Shown here: piece by piece, positions 45,496-52,858 of the stretch | How positions within the stretch are numbered: position 1 is the stretch's first letter | Layout of the letters: each line of letters opens with the position of its first letter | Assembly: GCA_905221605.1 (NCBI GenBank) | Contig: CAJNDS010000036.1 | Location: forward strand, 654,668 to 718,667 | Length of the DNA stretch: 64,000 bases | Direction of reading: 5' to 3' | Origin: Symbiodinium natans | Taxonomy: Eukaryota > Sar > Dinophyceae > Suessiales > Symbiodiniaceae | Made by a program: the position numbers and the translations under genes | The notes under the pieces: model-generated | The model's input: the letters and a program-made list of their open reading frames with translations, nothing else | Told to the model about the DNA's origin: nothing | Database searches by the model: none

Positions 45496-47805
45496 GGTTT
45501 AGGGTTTAGGGAACCCCCTCAACCCTAAACCCTAACCCCTACATGAATTGGGGCGGTTCTACTGGTTAGGTTGCGTTTGCGGTTTGTTGTCGACGGCTTT
45601 TGTTTCGAAACGAAAGCTGGAAGCCCAAGGACTCAGTGGTTTAGGGTTTAGGGTTTAGGGTTTAGGGTTTAGGGTTTAGGGTTTAGGGTTTAGGGTCTAG
45701 GGTCTAGGGTCTAGGGTTTAGGGTTTAGGGTTTGGGAACCCTCATACCCCCAATCCAAAAAAGCAATCGAAACCCGAAAGCCCTAAACCCACAAAACCAC
45801 AAACCCGAAAAAACAAAAAAAAAAAAACATACCCCCTCAAAACCCTATCCGTAAACTAGACCCTTAACCCCAGCAACGATTCAAAAAACCCGGGCCCTTC
45901 TAATCTTCTCGGGAGCCTTGAACGTGAGGCCAGCGAGAAGAGGGATGCCCGTGGGCGTCACCTGGGCTTTTTGGGGCAGTTTCGCCGAAGCCTTGGGCTT
46001 CTTACAAGTTGGGGCTTAGGGTTTAGGGTTTAGGGTTTAGGGTTTAGGGTTTAGGGTTTAGGGTTTAGGGTTTAGGGTTTAGGGTTTAGGGTTTAGGGTT
46101 TAGGGTTTAGGGTTTAGGGTTTAGGGTTTACGGTTTAGGATTTAGGGTAGGACTTAGGGGGCCCCTGAGACGCCCTAAACCCCGAAGCCTGAACTCCAAG
46201 ACCCTTCGTAGCCCTAAGAAAACCCTAAACTTAGCGGCTGACACGCTAGCCCAAAAAAGGTTAGCCTTTAATATGTAATAGGATTCTATATAACCAAAAA
46301 GGTTAAAGGTTACCTACAAGTACACGACAGGTCTGCCAGGTTGCGGGGAGAAGAAAAGTAAATCGAAACAAATTGGACTTGGGGCTTGGGGCTGACTTGG
46401 AGGTTCATGGGTAGCTATGAAGCTGGGCTAGAAGTAGGGTAACTCTACTTATAACCTTGCAGAGGGTGCTTATTATCCATGAACCTCCTTGAACCTCCAA
46501 GGAGGGTCTCGGGATTTGGGGCTTGTGGTTTTGGGTTTTGGGTTTGGGGGCCTGCTAAGGGCCTTGTTCGCGGATTCTGCGCCCTTACACACGCCCTCCC
46601 TTACAGCCCCTGGATCCTCATGGTAAACCATTTCGATCAAAAACGGAAACCTCAAATCCCAAACCCGAAAAACCTTAAAACCCTAAACCCTTGAACACCC
46701 CGCAACTCCCCCAGAAGGGTGCACGGCAACGCTGCTTTGCATGGGGTTTCGGGTCGCACGGGTTTATGCCTACCTGCCAGCTGTGAGGGCCACAACATTA
46801 CAAGTATGTAAGGTTTAGGGTTTAGGAGGATAACTTTTCGGCCCGGAACACAAACTCCACAACTGCCCAAGCCTTCAGCAGCCTCTGAACCCCACCCAAA
46901 AAACTTCACCAACCCAGACCCCTATACCCGAGACCCTAAACCCTAAACCCTATCTAAAACCAAAAAAAGACTAAACTTGGGACCCTTGCGATGGACACAT
47001 CCTCGAACGCAATAGCGGGGCCCTCGTTGAAGGTCGCGGCCTGCCGTTCTATGAGGGGTTCAGGGTTTAGGGCTTAGCGTTCAGGGTTTAGGGTTTAGAG
47101 CTTAGGGCTTAAGGATTAGGGCTTAGGCTTTAGGGCTTAGGGTTTAGGGTTCAGGGTTTAGGATTTAGTGTTTAGGGTTTAGGGCTTAGGGCTTAGGGCT
47201 TACGGCTTCGGGCTTCGGGTGCGCGTTTGTGAACAACAAGCCTACGCAAGAACTTGGGCAAGCCTGTGCGTGCGCAGTTTTAAGTCATGGCTTACACACG
47301 TACATGGCATGCCCTGCCGAAGCGAAACCTACGCAAACCTACGCCTACTATGCGGACCGGGCCGGTTCGTAGCCCAGCATCCGTCTCGTAATGCAGGGGC
47401 ACCCTTCTTACTTCATAAGGGAACCCAGCGTAGCCCCCTCATGAAACGTTAAACCCCAAATCCGACATGTTTCCGGCGAAAGCACATATGGCTTTGTGAG
47501 GAATACTTAGTATCTGTTAGGGGCTGGGGAACTTTAGGGGATTCGAAGGCAAGAACCCACATTAAACCCAAACCTTGGGACGCTCCCCCTTATACTAACA
47601 GTCCTTCATAGGGATTACAATAGGGAGTGCAACAATCCCTTCTCAGGACTGTTAGTACAAGGGGGAACATCCCTACCCTAAACAAACCCTAAACCCTAAA
47701 CCCTAAACCCTAAACCCTCAACCCTCAACCCTCAACCCTCAACCCTAACCAAAAAAGCCCTGGACTGGCCTCCGCCTCCTCCGATGCGAGAGTGCTGAAG
47801 GCCGC
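12477..47805 (-). CDS. ABC transporter subfamily D (peroxisomal type), partial; 10 exons with a 28-kb intron
   Basis: ABCD proteins are half-transporters that move very-long-chain acyl-CoA or related substrates into peroxisomes. Ten exons join in one frame. They encode the inter-domain linker (AFEDVSI, VTPTGIPLLAGLTFK), Walker A (GHNGAGKSS) continuing as IFRCLGGLWP, the Q-loop (YYLPQRPVNILGTL) and DQLTYP, then EELR and ALEYDALLEG. The order and KSSIFR.LGGLWP are typical of ABCD. Nine introns follow from these exons: eight have GC donors and the donor after 12477 is GT; all acceptors are AG|G. The Walker A lysine codon is split across 45283 and 17165. Coding stops about 20 residues before the LSGGE signature, and Walker B and the H-loop are not found before RNR1. 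The membrane domain is at best fragmentary (candidates at 48.7-52.9 kb). The gene may be truncated, or the missing exons were not recognised. Confidence 0.85.
12700..12712 (-). CDS. ABC transporter 13-bp micro-exon (putative)
   Basis: Completes arginine, then LQRH. Acceptor TAG|G, donor CAT|GC. Kept because it bridges the phases of its neighbours and the joined helix EELRLQRHALEYDALLEG fits the family's EEL..LL..V.LEY.LE pattern. Confidence 0.45.
13356..13411 (-). CDS. ABC transporter exon
   Basis: Reads DQLTYPTRVSGGLPVEEL plus two bases (family: LRDQ..YP). Acceptor AAG|G, donor AG|GC. Confidence 0.85.
13412..14452. repeat. ABC transporter intron: telomere-like repeats and unique DNA
   Basis: TTTAGGG-type repeats (13425-13530) and a perfect array (13965-14050) with a CCCTAAA run (13797-13830). 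Unique, partly AT-rich DNA lies at 13840-13960 and 14050-14380. CCCTAAA at 14383-14410 abuts the Q-loop exon. No gene seen. Confidence 0.6.
14453..14505 (-). CDS. ABC transporter exon with Q-loop
   Basis: Reads GDVYYLPQRPVNILGTLS, where the PQRP Q-loop and LGTL are diagnostic. Acceptor CAG|G, donor TCG|GC. Confidence 0.92.
14506..16707. other. ABC transporter intron: foldback copy, degenerate repeats and unique GC-rich DNA
   Basis: TTTAGGG-type repeats (14526-14615), a poly-C run (14738-14754), a family A foldback (14801-14917), CCCTAAA (14995-15047), degenerate CCTAAAA then TTTTAGG tracts (15110-15890), and unique GC-rich DNA (15900-16500). The flanking exons join in phase without any exon here. 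Confidence 0.55.
14801..14917. mobile_element. Foldback family A, best copy
   Basis: 117 bp with matching ends: TTACTTGGCGGCTCATGGGT at the left and the near-complement ending ATGAACCTCCAAGTAA at the right. The centre is also largely self-complementary. It has no coding capacity, resembling a MITE. It lies in an ABC-transporter intron. Confidence 0.8.
16708..16747 (-). CDS. ABC transporter exon
   Basis: Reads AKGTITCPSAFAR plus one base. Corresponds to the G.I..P segment before the Q-loop. Acceptor GAG|G, donor G|GC. Confidence 0.82.
17126..17165 (-). CDS. ABC transporter exon after Walker A
   Basis: Completes lysine, then SSIFRCLGGLWPV. Acceptor CAG|G, donor GTG|GC. It is separated from the previous exon by about 28.1 kb that holds the duplicated blocks. 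Confidence 0.92.
17166..17857. other. Right flank of the KSSIFR exon up to the duplicated block
   Basis: About 690 bp of unique and degenerate repeat DNA leading into the first duplicated block. A poly-G run of about 40 bp (17004-17047) lies on the other side of the exon. No gene seen. Confidence 0.5.
17925..21530. repeat. AT-rich palindromic satellite, copy 1
   Basis: About 3.6 kb made of TTTAAATTATTTAAATT blocks punctuated by GCGGGCCCGGAAAC and its reverse complement, plus a conserved spacer (GATCCAGATTTTCTCCCAGC) found in both orientations. Nearly every segment is self-complementary or has an inverted partner nearby. No coding potential. Confidence 0.93.
21531..22070. other. Unique DNA between satellite and 112-bp array (copy 1)
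   Basis: About 540 bp of unique DNA. A short repeated motif GTACTGTT(T/A)TCGGTC occurs several times (21698-21860). Short ORFs overlap here in two frames; none is convincing. The same DNA recurs at 33368-33906. Confidence 0.5.
22070..23890. repeat. Tandem array of about 112-bp units, copy 1
   Basis: About 16 units starting near GGCTGCGTATGTGGGGTGG at 22166, 22277, 22391, 22504, 22601, 22713, 22829 and onward. Most steps are 111-116 bp; shorter units of about 97 bp lack part of the unit and recur regularly, suggesting a higher-order repeat of roughly 4-5 units. Peptides in single frames (SLAYRGVSVRQFQEA repeats) are artefacts of the repeat. Confidence 0.93.
24176..28610 (+). CDS. Gene X copy 1: unidentified cysteine-rich protein, spliced, antisense inside the ABC intron
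   Basis: A plus-strand gene with short introns (about 45-270 bp), GC/GA/GT donors and AG|G acceptors. The best exons, with matching phases, are 24840-24931, 25004-25060, 25182-25247, 25297-25340, 25417-25498, 25558-25599, 25679-25709, 25830-25912, 26179-26270 and 26364-26493. A second linked run is 27777-27822, 27888-27952 and 27998-28059. A possible start is ATG 24845 (MGKSKKRQSGKDKKHQS). Upstream, 24176-24252 (PELRHLLRERRSMTG) may be an earlier exon; 28568-28610 ends in a stop. It encodes a basic N-terminus, a Lys/Glu-rich stretch, then CNTCGLRQHFW, GKCHFAQW, PECCECKTC and TRTCGAC, likely metal-binding. CNTCGLR recalls half of a GATA finger, but the first CxxC is missing. Third positions are less GC-rich than in RNR1. 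Function unknown. Confidence 0.65.
28611..29712. other. Repeat-derived DNA downstream of gene X copy 1
   Basis: Contains two passes of a motif with GTTTAGAGTTT...GCTTCTC (28665 and 28905), CCCTAAA-type runs (28745, 29640-29710), and an unconvincing 66-codon ORF (28943-29143) that is part of the 1.2-kb repeat family seen at 40.8-43.2 kb. Confidence 0.5.
29713..29812. other. Assembly gap of exactly 100 N
   Basis: One hundred consecutive N, the usual placeholder for a gap of unknown size. Copy 1 of the duplication stops at its left edge. Confidence 0.99.
29813..30240. repeat. Poly-C / TTTAGGG minisatellite (period about 118 bp)
   Basis: Three units, each with a poly-C run followed by CTGTGGTGTG...TTGGTTTTAGGG and GTTTGAAAGGG, at about 29866, 29985 and 30096. 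Low-complexity sequence like this commonly breaks assemblies. Confidence 0.85.
30241..30450. repeat. G/C homopolymer tracts and TA microsatellite left of copy 2
   Basis: A poly-C run, a poly-G run of about 25 (30365-30389), then a TA microsatellite (30413-30450) that runs directly into copy 2. Confidence 0.85.
30518..33365. repeat. AT-rich palindromic satellite, copy 2
   Basis: Same family as 17925-21530 but about 2.85 kb; unit losses account for the difference between the duplicated blocks. Confidence 0.93.
33907..35727. repeat. Tandem array of about 112-bp units, copy 2
   Basis: Same array in the second duplicated block, in the same unit order with a few single-base differences. Confidence 0.93.
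36012..40445 (+). CDS. Gene X copy 2: unidentified cysteine-rich protein
   Basis: Second copy of gene X with the same exon structure: 36676-36767, 36839-36895, 37017-37082, 37132-37175, 37252-37333, 37393-37434, 37515-37545, 37666-37748, 38015-38106, 38200-38329, 39612-39657, 39723-39787, 39833-39894, and a final piece at 40403-40445. Most differences from copy 1 are in introns: one base in the T-rich first intron, a C-run of 15 versus 14 before 37515, and a T-run of 9 versus 10 near 38690. At least one substitution is exonic (an A to C in the run of As near 37688). If both copies are real, both could be functional. Confidence 0.65.
40800..43170. repeat. Two degenerate tandem units of about 1.2 kb
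   Basis: Markers recur about 1.22-1.26 kb apart: AGATCTCTAGAGC at about 40884 and 42101, and GAAGCGCGAGCCATCA at about 41605 and 42860. Each unit also has CCCTAAACC-type runs and GCAAGGAAG.GAGAAGATGC. The first unit partly lies in the duplicated block. No convincing gene. Confidence 0.8.
43340..43960 (+). CDS. Unidentified 206-codon reading frame
   Basis: Opens directly after an acceptor-like CAG|G at 43339 and stays open to TAG at 43958-43960. Begins ATGQALQCLRPEWLLETLGQ. Internal ATG at 43493. Rich in Leu, Ala, Pro and Trp, with no recognised domain, signal peptide or membrane segment. It may be the last exon of a gene, a retrocopy, or part of a mobile element. It stands alone on the plus strand and ends before an AT-rich stretch (43990-44050). 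Confidence 0.45.
   Translation, partial: ATGQALQCLRPEWLLETLGQLGGTSQHAFVQGEEQLRALRISHVVRGPPALVADPAFLLAPRNMWTALCKYRVSQHTLCAPSLAEGACAWADQLQEFGQQNPGGFVFVHLCGFRFRSVELPAPPKQLRALHTSKQHLLDSLLVAAQPWGRGAPFAFHLPVSTRAIAPTLLDCQGIWEISRAKGWLLSNVAPTELESTFPFCFTLLN
44180..44475. repeat. TTTAGGG array
   Basis: About 240 bp of mostly perfect units with a few TCTAGGG and TTTAAGGG variants. Confidence 0.93.
44476..45282. other. ABC transporter intron end left of the Walker A exon
   Basis: Unique DNA, CCCTAAA runs (44640-44735, 44838-44875), a family A foldback (45076-45186), and CCCTAAA (45188-45258) abutting the Walker A exon. No gene seen. Confidence 0.55.
45076..45186. mobile_element. Foldback family A copy
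   Basis: Ends TTGGAGGTTCATGGGTA and TACCCATGAACCTCCGAG, with internal AGTAAGGTTCTAAGTGTAG shared in form with the 14.8-kb copy. Confidence 0.78.
45283..45332 (-). CDS. ABC transporter exon with Walker A
   Basis: Reads VEPGRHLVICGHNGAG plus two bases of the catalytic lysine codon. Acceptor CAG|G, donor AA|GC. The remaining base of the lysine codon is at 17165. Confidence 0.92.
45333..45916. repeat. ABC transporter intron
   Basis: TTTAGGG-type repeats (45348-45415), a T-rich run followed by poly-G (45450-45497), a TTTAGGG array (45640-45735), then CCC-rich DNA before the next exon. Confidence 0.7.
45917..45961 (-). CDS. ABC transporter exon
   Basis: Reads VTPTGIPLLAGLTFK, matching the IVTPSG...L.F segment of ABCD proteins when joined to the previous exon. 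Acceptor CAG|G, donor AAG|GC. Confidence 0.86.
45962..46989. other. ABC transporter intron
   Basis: A long TTTAGGG array (46016-46140), unique DNA, a family A foldback (46395-46500), mixed DNA with weak ORFs, and CCCTAAA (46930-46955) next to the exon at 46990. Confidence 0.6.
46395..46500. mobile_element. Foldback family A copy
   Basis: Ends ACTTGGAGGTTCATGGGTAG and ATCCATGAACCTCCTTG, with a repeated right tip (GAACCTCCAAGG). Confidence 0.72.
46990..47040 (-). CDS. ABC transporter exon (start of nucleotide-binding domain)
   Basis: Reads AATFNEGPAIAFEDVSI; I.FE.V.I is the A-loop strand typical of ABC domains. Acceptor CAG|G, donor ATC|GC. Confidence 0.82.
47041..47775. other. ABC transporter intron
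   Basis: Degenerate TTTAGGG/CTTAGGG (47055-47215), unique DNA, a family B foldback (47577-47674), then CCCTAAA/CCCTCAA repeats (47690-47750). Confidence 0.6.
47577..47674. mobile_element. Foldback family B copy
   Basis: The left arm with CCCCCTTATACTAACAGTCC pairs with GGACTGTTAGTACAAGGGGG on the right. About 98 bp, non-coding. Confidence 0.78.
47776..47805 (-). CDS. ABC transporter exon (linker)
   Basis: Reads AAFSTLASEE. Acceptor GAG|G, donor GAG|GC, phase 0/0. No conserved motif; supported by borders, phase and position. Confidence 0.62.
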
Positions 47806-47978
47806 CTCTTGTACACAGCTTCGAATAGTAGGGCTTGGGGTTCAGGGTTTAGGGTTTAGGGTTTAGGGTTTGGGGTTTAGGGTTTAGGGTTTAGGTTTTA
47901 GGGTTTAGGGTTTAGGGTTTACGGTTTGGGTTTAGGGCTTAGGGGTTTGGGGTTTAGGGTTTAGGGTTTGGGAGTAGT

Positions 47979-48105
47979 ACTTGAAGGCTCATGGGTAGTT
48001 ATGAGTAGGGTTATAAGTACACGAAATATGGTCATGAACCAGATATAGCTATGTATAGTTACCCTCTTATAACCCCACTTAAAACTAATTACCCATGAAC
48101 CTCCA
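47979..48105. mobile_element. Foldback family A copy
   Basis: Ends ACTTGAAGGCTCATGGGTAG and TTACCCATGAACCTCCAAAT. Confidence 0.75.
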
Positions 48106-48712
48106 AATAGGGCTTGGGGTTTCGGGCTCAGGGCTTAGGGTTCTACACCCGAAACCCTAAGTAAACCCGAAACCCTAAACCCAGAAACCCAAAACCTTAA
48201 ACCCGAACCGTTAGGGCTTGATGTGGCACTGCAAGGCGTTTCGGAGGGAAGCGTTCGTAGCATGGGCAGTTCTCTAAGTTAGGGTCCCTTGCGTGACCTT
48301 CTCCTTTACATGGGCGCCCTAGCATCTACCAGTAGCCTTGAGCTCAAGACGGAATCTGGAAACCCGAGTAGTTTCTGAGGATTGAAGGTTCTGCCCGAAA
48401 GTCGAAAGCCCTAGACCCTAAACCCCGAAGCCCTAAACCCTAAAACGCAGAACCGTATACCTAAGCCCCCAGCCTCAAGCGCTGGCAGCCGCCCGCCACA
48501 CCCAAACCCCGCGACAAAACCGCAAAAAGCCCTGCCGTAAACCTGAACCCTCACGCCCTAAACTCCCCAAAATCCTGGGGATGACTCGAAAAGCGAACTG
48601 GCCCTTCTCAACCCTCAACCCCAAACCCGAAACCCCAAACCCGAAACCCCAAACCCTAAACCCTAAAGCCCAAACCCTAAACCCCAAACCCCAAACCCTA
48701 AACCCTACCCAC

Positions 48713-48727
48713 CTGGAGCTCCTCGAC
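48713..48727 (-). CDS. Candidate 15-bp micro-exon
   Basis: Reads VEELQ between CAG|G and CAG|GT. It would fit the family's YT.RV.EL segment, but so short a match is weak evidence. Confidence 0.25.
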
Positions 48728-48857
48728 CTGAGATAGGTCGCTCTCTCCGAGCTCTTCTTAAACGCAGACGGGTTTACTTGAAGGCTCATGGGTAGCTACA
48801 AGCAGGGTTGAGGGTTTAGGATTTAGGGTTTGGGGTTTAGGGTTTAGGGTGCAGGGG

Positions 48858-48966
48858 CTACTTGAAGCATCATGGTTAGTCAAAAGTAGGGTTACAAGTA
48901 CCCTAAATGAGGTTTCAACTAGAGATAACTAGAGTTATCCTACTTAAGTACCCATGAACCTCCAAG
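48858..48966. mobile_element. Foldback family A copy
   Basis: Ends CTACTTGAAGCATCATGG and GTACCCATGAACCTCCAAG. A lone left arm of the same family lies just before it (48778-48806). Confidence 0.72.
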
Positions 48967-49123
48967 CTTTAGCCACGACGTGTTTCCAGAAGGGTGCTTA
49001 GCACAGGTTTGTTGAGGGAGCTTCGGGGGCTTGACTTTTTTTGGGTGGGGGGGGGGGGGGGGGGGAGGGGCGCGGCCAGGGGGTTGGGGGGGCCGGTGGG
49101 GTTCGCGCTTTAAGCCTTAGCGT

Positions 49124-49160
<37 letters not shown>

Positions 49161-51130
49161 GGTGGGGTTCGCGCTTTAAGCCTCAGCGTCAGGCTTATAA
49201 AAACTCAGGCTTAGGTTCAGTTTAGGGTTTAGGGTTCCAATTCCAGGTTTAGGGCTTAAGGTTTAGGCTTTAGGGCCTAGGGTATCCCATGTAGACCAGG
49301 TGCAGTGTCTGGGTCGTGCCAAGGTTGGTAGGACACCATTTGTCTCACTCCACAATACATCACAGGGATTTTAAGGAACTGAGAAACCCTAAACTAATCC
49401 CTGGAACAAAACTCAATGCGTAAGCTCTAAACCCTAAACCAGCCGTAAACCCCTTGTACGTTTTGCAGCTCCTGGTTTTAGAGCGGGATGGAACGCTGTA
49501 GAAACTCGAATGCGGAATGCAACGAGCTTGGCAAACTAGGCTCCAGTACTACCCCTTCTCAACCTTATGTCATGAGCCCTCTAAACCCCTGACCCTAACC
49601 CTAAACCCCGGCGGAAGGACCGCAAGGGCATTAATCCTGGGCCATGCCACCTGCCCGCCCTCTGCCCCTACAAGCGGCCAAGCCGTCTGCCAAGTCATTG
49701 GTACAGATGCGAAGGATGCGAAAGAGGCCGCGCTAGCTTCATGGGCAAGAAGGAGCCCTCTTCACCGACGGAGAGCTGAGTGGCCCGAAGGTGCCTCCAA
49801 CGTCAAACCGCCGCGAGCTTCGCCACCTCTGGCGGCTCTGGGTTCGCAGGCCCTCTCTTCCGACTCGCTACACAGTGATCTCAAGAAAGAAGCACCACGG
49901 CGCGCCTCCTCACCACGATTTTCACACCCCAGCAGCACGGATTGTGCAGCCATCAATTCCGGTACGGCCATGAGGCCGGCTTCCAATTCTTCAGCCACAA
50001 TGGATAAGCTTAGGGTTTAGACTTAGACTTAGGTTTAGGGCTAATGGCCTGGAATCTGTAGGCCAAGGGGCCCTGAAGAGGTTCTGCTGCGACCTCTTGT
50101 ACGTCTCCATCCTCGGGCTCCATTGGGGCTCCATTTTGCTGGGGAGGGTGGGCCCTGGTTTTTTGGGGGTTGAGGTTTAGGGCTTAGGATTTAGGTTGAG
50201 GGGGTGTGCTAACAACCTGCAACTTGTGAAGCTTCGGGGAGGGCCTGGGGTTGGGGGCTTGGGCTGACGGCTTAGGATCACGAAACCACCCAAAATCCTG
50301 AACCCTAATATGAAACCGAAGCCCTCAAAACCAAACTCAACCAAAAACTCTGAACCCTAATATGAAATCCGAAGCCCTCAAGACCCTAAACTGAGCCCTG
50401 AACCCTACCCTCTCTGGAACCCCCAGAGGCCCGGAACTCCAAACCCGAAGCCCTCAGCCTAAGCCCTAAGCCCCTTAACCCTAAACCCTGGGCCCTTTAC
50501 CCCAACCTGACTTGGAGGATCTTGGTCATGGGCACTTACTTGGAGGCTCTTAGGGTTTAGGGTGTAGGGTTTAGGTTTTAGAGCTGCTTGGAGTGGAACT
50601 AGAATTATTACTGATTGCAACCACTACCCTTGAACCATCAAGCACCCTAAACCCTAAACCCTAAACCCTAAACCCTAAACCCTAAACCCTAAACCGCAGT
50701 ACACTAATAAGGCGTTGCCCCCTATCCAGAGCAACCCAACCTCCGCAAAACAAACCCATCAACCTGCGCGCAAGCGCCTAAGCCTCTAACTCTAGGGTTT
50801 AGGGGTTTAGGGGTTTCAGAGTTTGGGGGTTTAGGCGTTTAGGGGTTTAGGGTTTAGGGCTTAGAGGTTTAGGGGTTTAGGGGTTTAAGGGTTTAGGGGT
50901 TTAGGGGTTTAGGGTTTGTGGGTTTAGGGGTTTAGGGGTTTAGGGGTTCAGGGGTTTAGGGGTTCAGGGGTTTAGGGGTTTGGGGGTTTAGGGGTTTAGG
51001 GGTCTAGGGGTTTCGGGGTTTCGGGGTTTCGGGGTTCAGGGGTTTGGGGCCCCCCCCCCCTCCCCCTCCCCCCCTCCCCCCGGGCCATAAACCCGAAACC
51101 CGAAACCCTAAAGTTGCAGCGAAGACTCGC

Positions 51131-51169
51131 CATCATGAAGGTCACCGCCCCTCTTACGGCATAGAAGAC
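51131..51169 (-). CDS. Candidate exon (hydrophobic segment)
   Basis: Reads VFYAVRGAVTFMM, a possible membrane helix. Acceptor CAG|G, donor ATG|GC, phase 0/0. A neighbouring island (51305-51345, DARMTWESSYFIG) may be the preceding exon. Confidence 0.45.
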
Positions 51170-52322
51170 CTGCCAGGGTTCGGGATTGAGGGTCTTGGAG
51201 TTTAGGGCCTAGGGTTTAGGGTTTAGGGTTTACGGTTTAGGGTTTAGGTTTAAGGGTTTAGGGTTTAGGGTGTTTAGGGTTGCTCCTAAGCCCCCCTTCG
51301 CCATCCCCCTATGAAGTAGCTGCTTTCCCAAGTCATTCGAGCGTCCTGTGTACAGCGGGTGTTAGGGATTAGGGTTTAGGGTTTGGGGTTTAGGGTTTAG
51401 GGTTTAGGGTTCAGGGTTCAGGGTTCAGGGTTTAGGGTTTAGGGTTTAGGGTTTAGGGTCTAGGGTTTAGGGTTTAGGGTTTAGGGTTTAGGGTTTTGGG
51501 TTTAGGGTTTAAGGTTTAGGGTTTAGGGCTAGGGCCTACTAGGGTTTAGGGTTTAGAGTTTGGCAAGGGACTACGGGACCCAGGGAGGTTTAAAGCAAAG
51601 CACACGCTGAGGAGAAACAGAGACATTGTGCACACGCCGCCTACGTGCGGCGGTTGCGTTCGTGGTCCCCTCCCTCACAGAGCCGACGGGAAAGAAAGCA
51701 CATCAAGCAATTAAAAGAAAAAGAGAGAGAGAGATAGAAAAACAGAAAGGGGCTGAGAAACGGCCAGCACGCAATAGAGATGGAGAGGGAGTGAGAGAGA
51801 GAACCAGATAACCCTCAAAACCCTTGAAACCCTCAAAACCCCCAAAACCCTCAAAACCCTCAAAACCCTTGAGCCCTAAACCCTGAAAGCCCTAAACCTC
51901 CAACTACGGGATCCTAGGTTCTTGCTTCCCTCCCGACTATTTCGGGCTCAGGGCTTAGGGTTTAGGATTCAGGGTTTGGGGTTTAGGGTTCAGGGTTTAG
52001 GGTTTAGGGTTTAGGGCTTAGGAAACGCCAAGTTAACTCGCCTAGGGGCTTCAGGGCTTGGCTCTGACAAAAGATTCTGAAACGGGTGTCGGGCTAAGGG
52101 TTTAGGATTTAGGGTTTAAGAGTTTAGGGTTTATAGTGCAGGGTTTTGAATTTAGGGTCTAGACTTTAGGGTTTAAGGCACTTGAAGGCACATGACATGT
52201 AGAAACAGGAGAAAAATTTGCCAAGGGCCTCCCAGAAACCCAAAACCTGAAACCTTAAACCTGGAGACAGGTCCTCCTAGGGCTAACTCTAAACCCTAAA
52301 CCCCAAACCGGGACCTTAGGGC

Positions 52323-52352
52323 CTTCGTCGGGAGCGCCAGGTGTACGGACAG
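52323..52352 (-). CDS. Candidate exon (membrane domain?)
   Basis: Reads LSVHLALPTK. Acceptor AAG|C (not the usual AG|G), donor AAG|GC, phase 0/0. Assigned only by position and frame. Confidence 0.35.
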
Positions 52353-52682
52353 CTTGGGTGGAGGGTTGGGGGGGCTTTGGGTTTTAGGGCTTTAAGGGTT
52401 TGGGGCCCTTGTGAACCCGAACCCCAAAGCCCTAAACTCTAAACCTCTAAACCCTATACCCTTACACCCCTACACCCGAACCCTAAACCCTAAACCCTAT
52501 ACCCCTAAACCCCTAGACCCTACCCCCTAATTAGGGTTTAAGCCAAGACCCCAGATCCTGTACTCTTGGCGTAAACCCTAAACCCTAAACGCAAAACCCT
52601 AAACGCTAAACCCTCATGCCCTCAACCTCTGAGCCCCTACATCCCTACATAGGGCTCTTTAAGGTGGCGGGATGGCTCTTCA

Positions 52683-52797
52683 GGGTTTAGGGTTTAGGGT
52701 TTAGGGTTTAGGGTTTAGGGTTTAGGGTTTAGGGTTTAGGGTTTAGGGTTTAGGGTTTAGGGTTTAGGGTTTAGGGTTTAGGGTTTAGGGTTTAGGG
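52683..52797. repeat. TTTAGGG array
   Basis: About 16 perfect units directly left of the candidate exon 52814-52858. Confidence 0.93.
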
Positions 52798-52813
52798 CTT
52801 TGGCGGCCCAGGC

Positions 52814-52858
52814 CTGCCAGAAGTCGCTGATGTTGGCGCCATACTCTAACACGACCGC
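52814..52858 (-). CDS. Candidate upstream exon of the ABC transporter
   Basis: Reads AVVLEYGANISDFWQ between GAG|G and CAG|GC borders, phase 0/0. Could be membrane-domain sequence; the family match is weak. Confidence 0.5.

Larger units (their letters stand above)
47806..52322. other. Repeat-rich stretch with few candidate exons
   Basis: TTTAGGG-type arrays (47840-47970, 51360-51530), a TTTAGGGG array (50790-51045), poly-G runs (49047-49069, 49127-49158), family A foldbacks (47979-48105, 48858-48966, and a decayed copy near 50510-50645), C-rich DNA (51046-51080), and a GA-rich stretch (51700-51810). The plus-strand ORF at 49517-50020 lacks any support beyond openness. One possible minus exon (50703-50763, WVALDRGQRLISVL) is noted but weak. 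Confidence 0.45.

Noticed and set aside
48475-48789. Proteins rich in GFRVWGLG or similar
   Set aside because: These are translations of TTTAGGG/TTTGGGG repeats in one frame; such ORFs occur all over the window.
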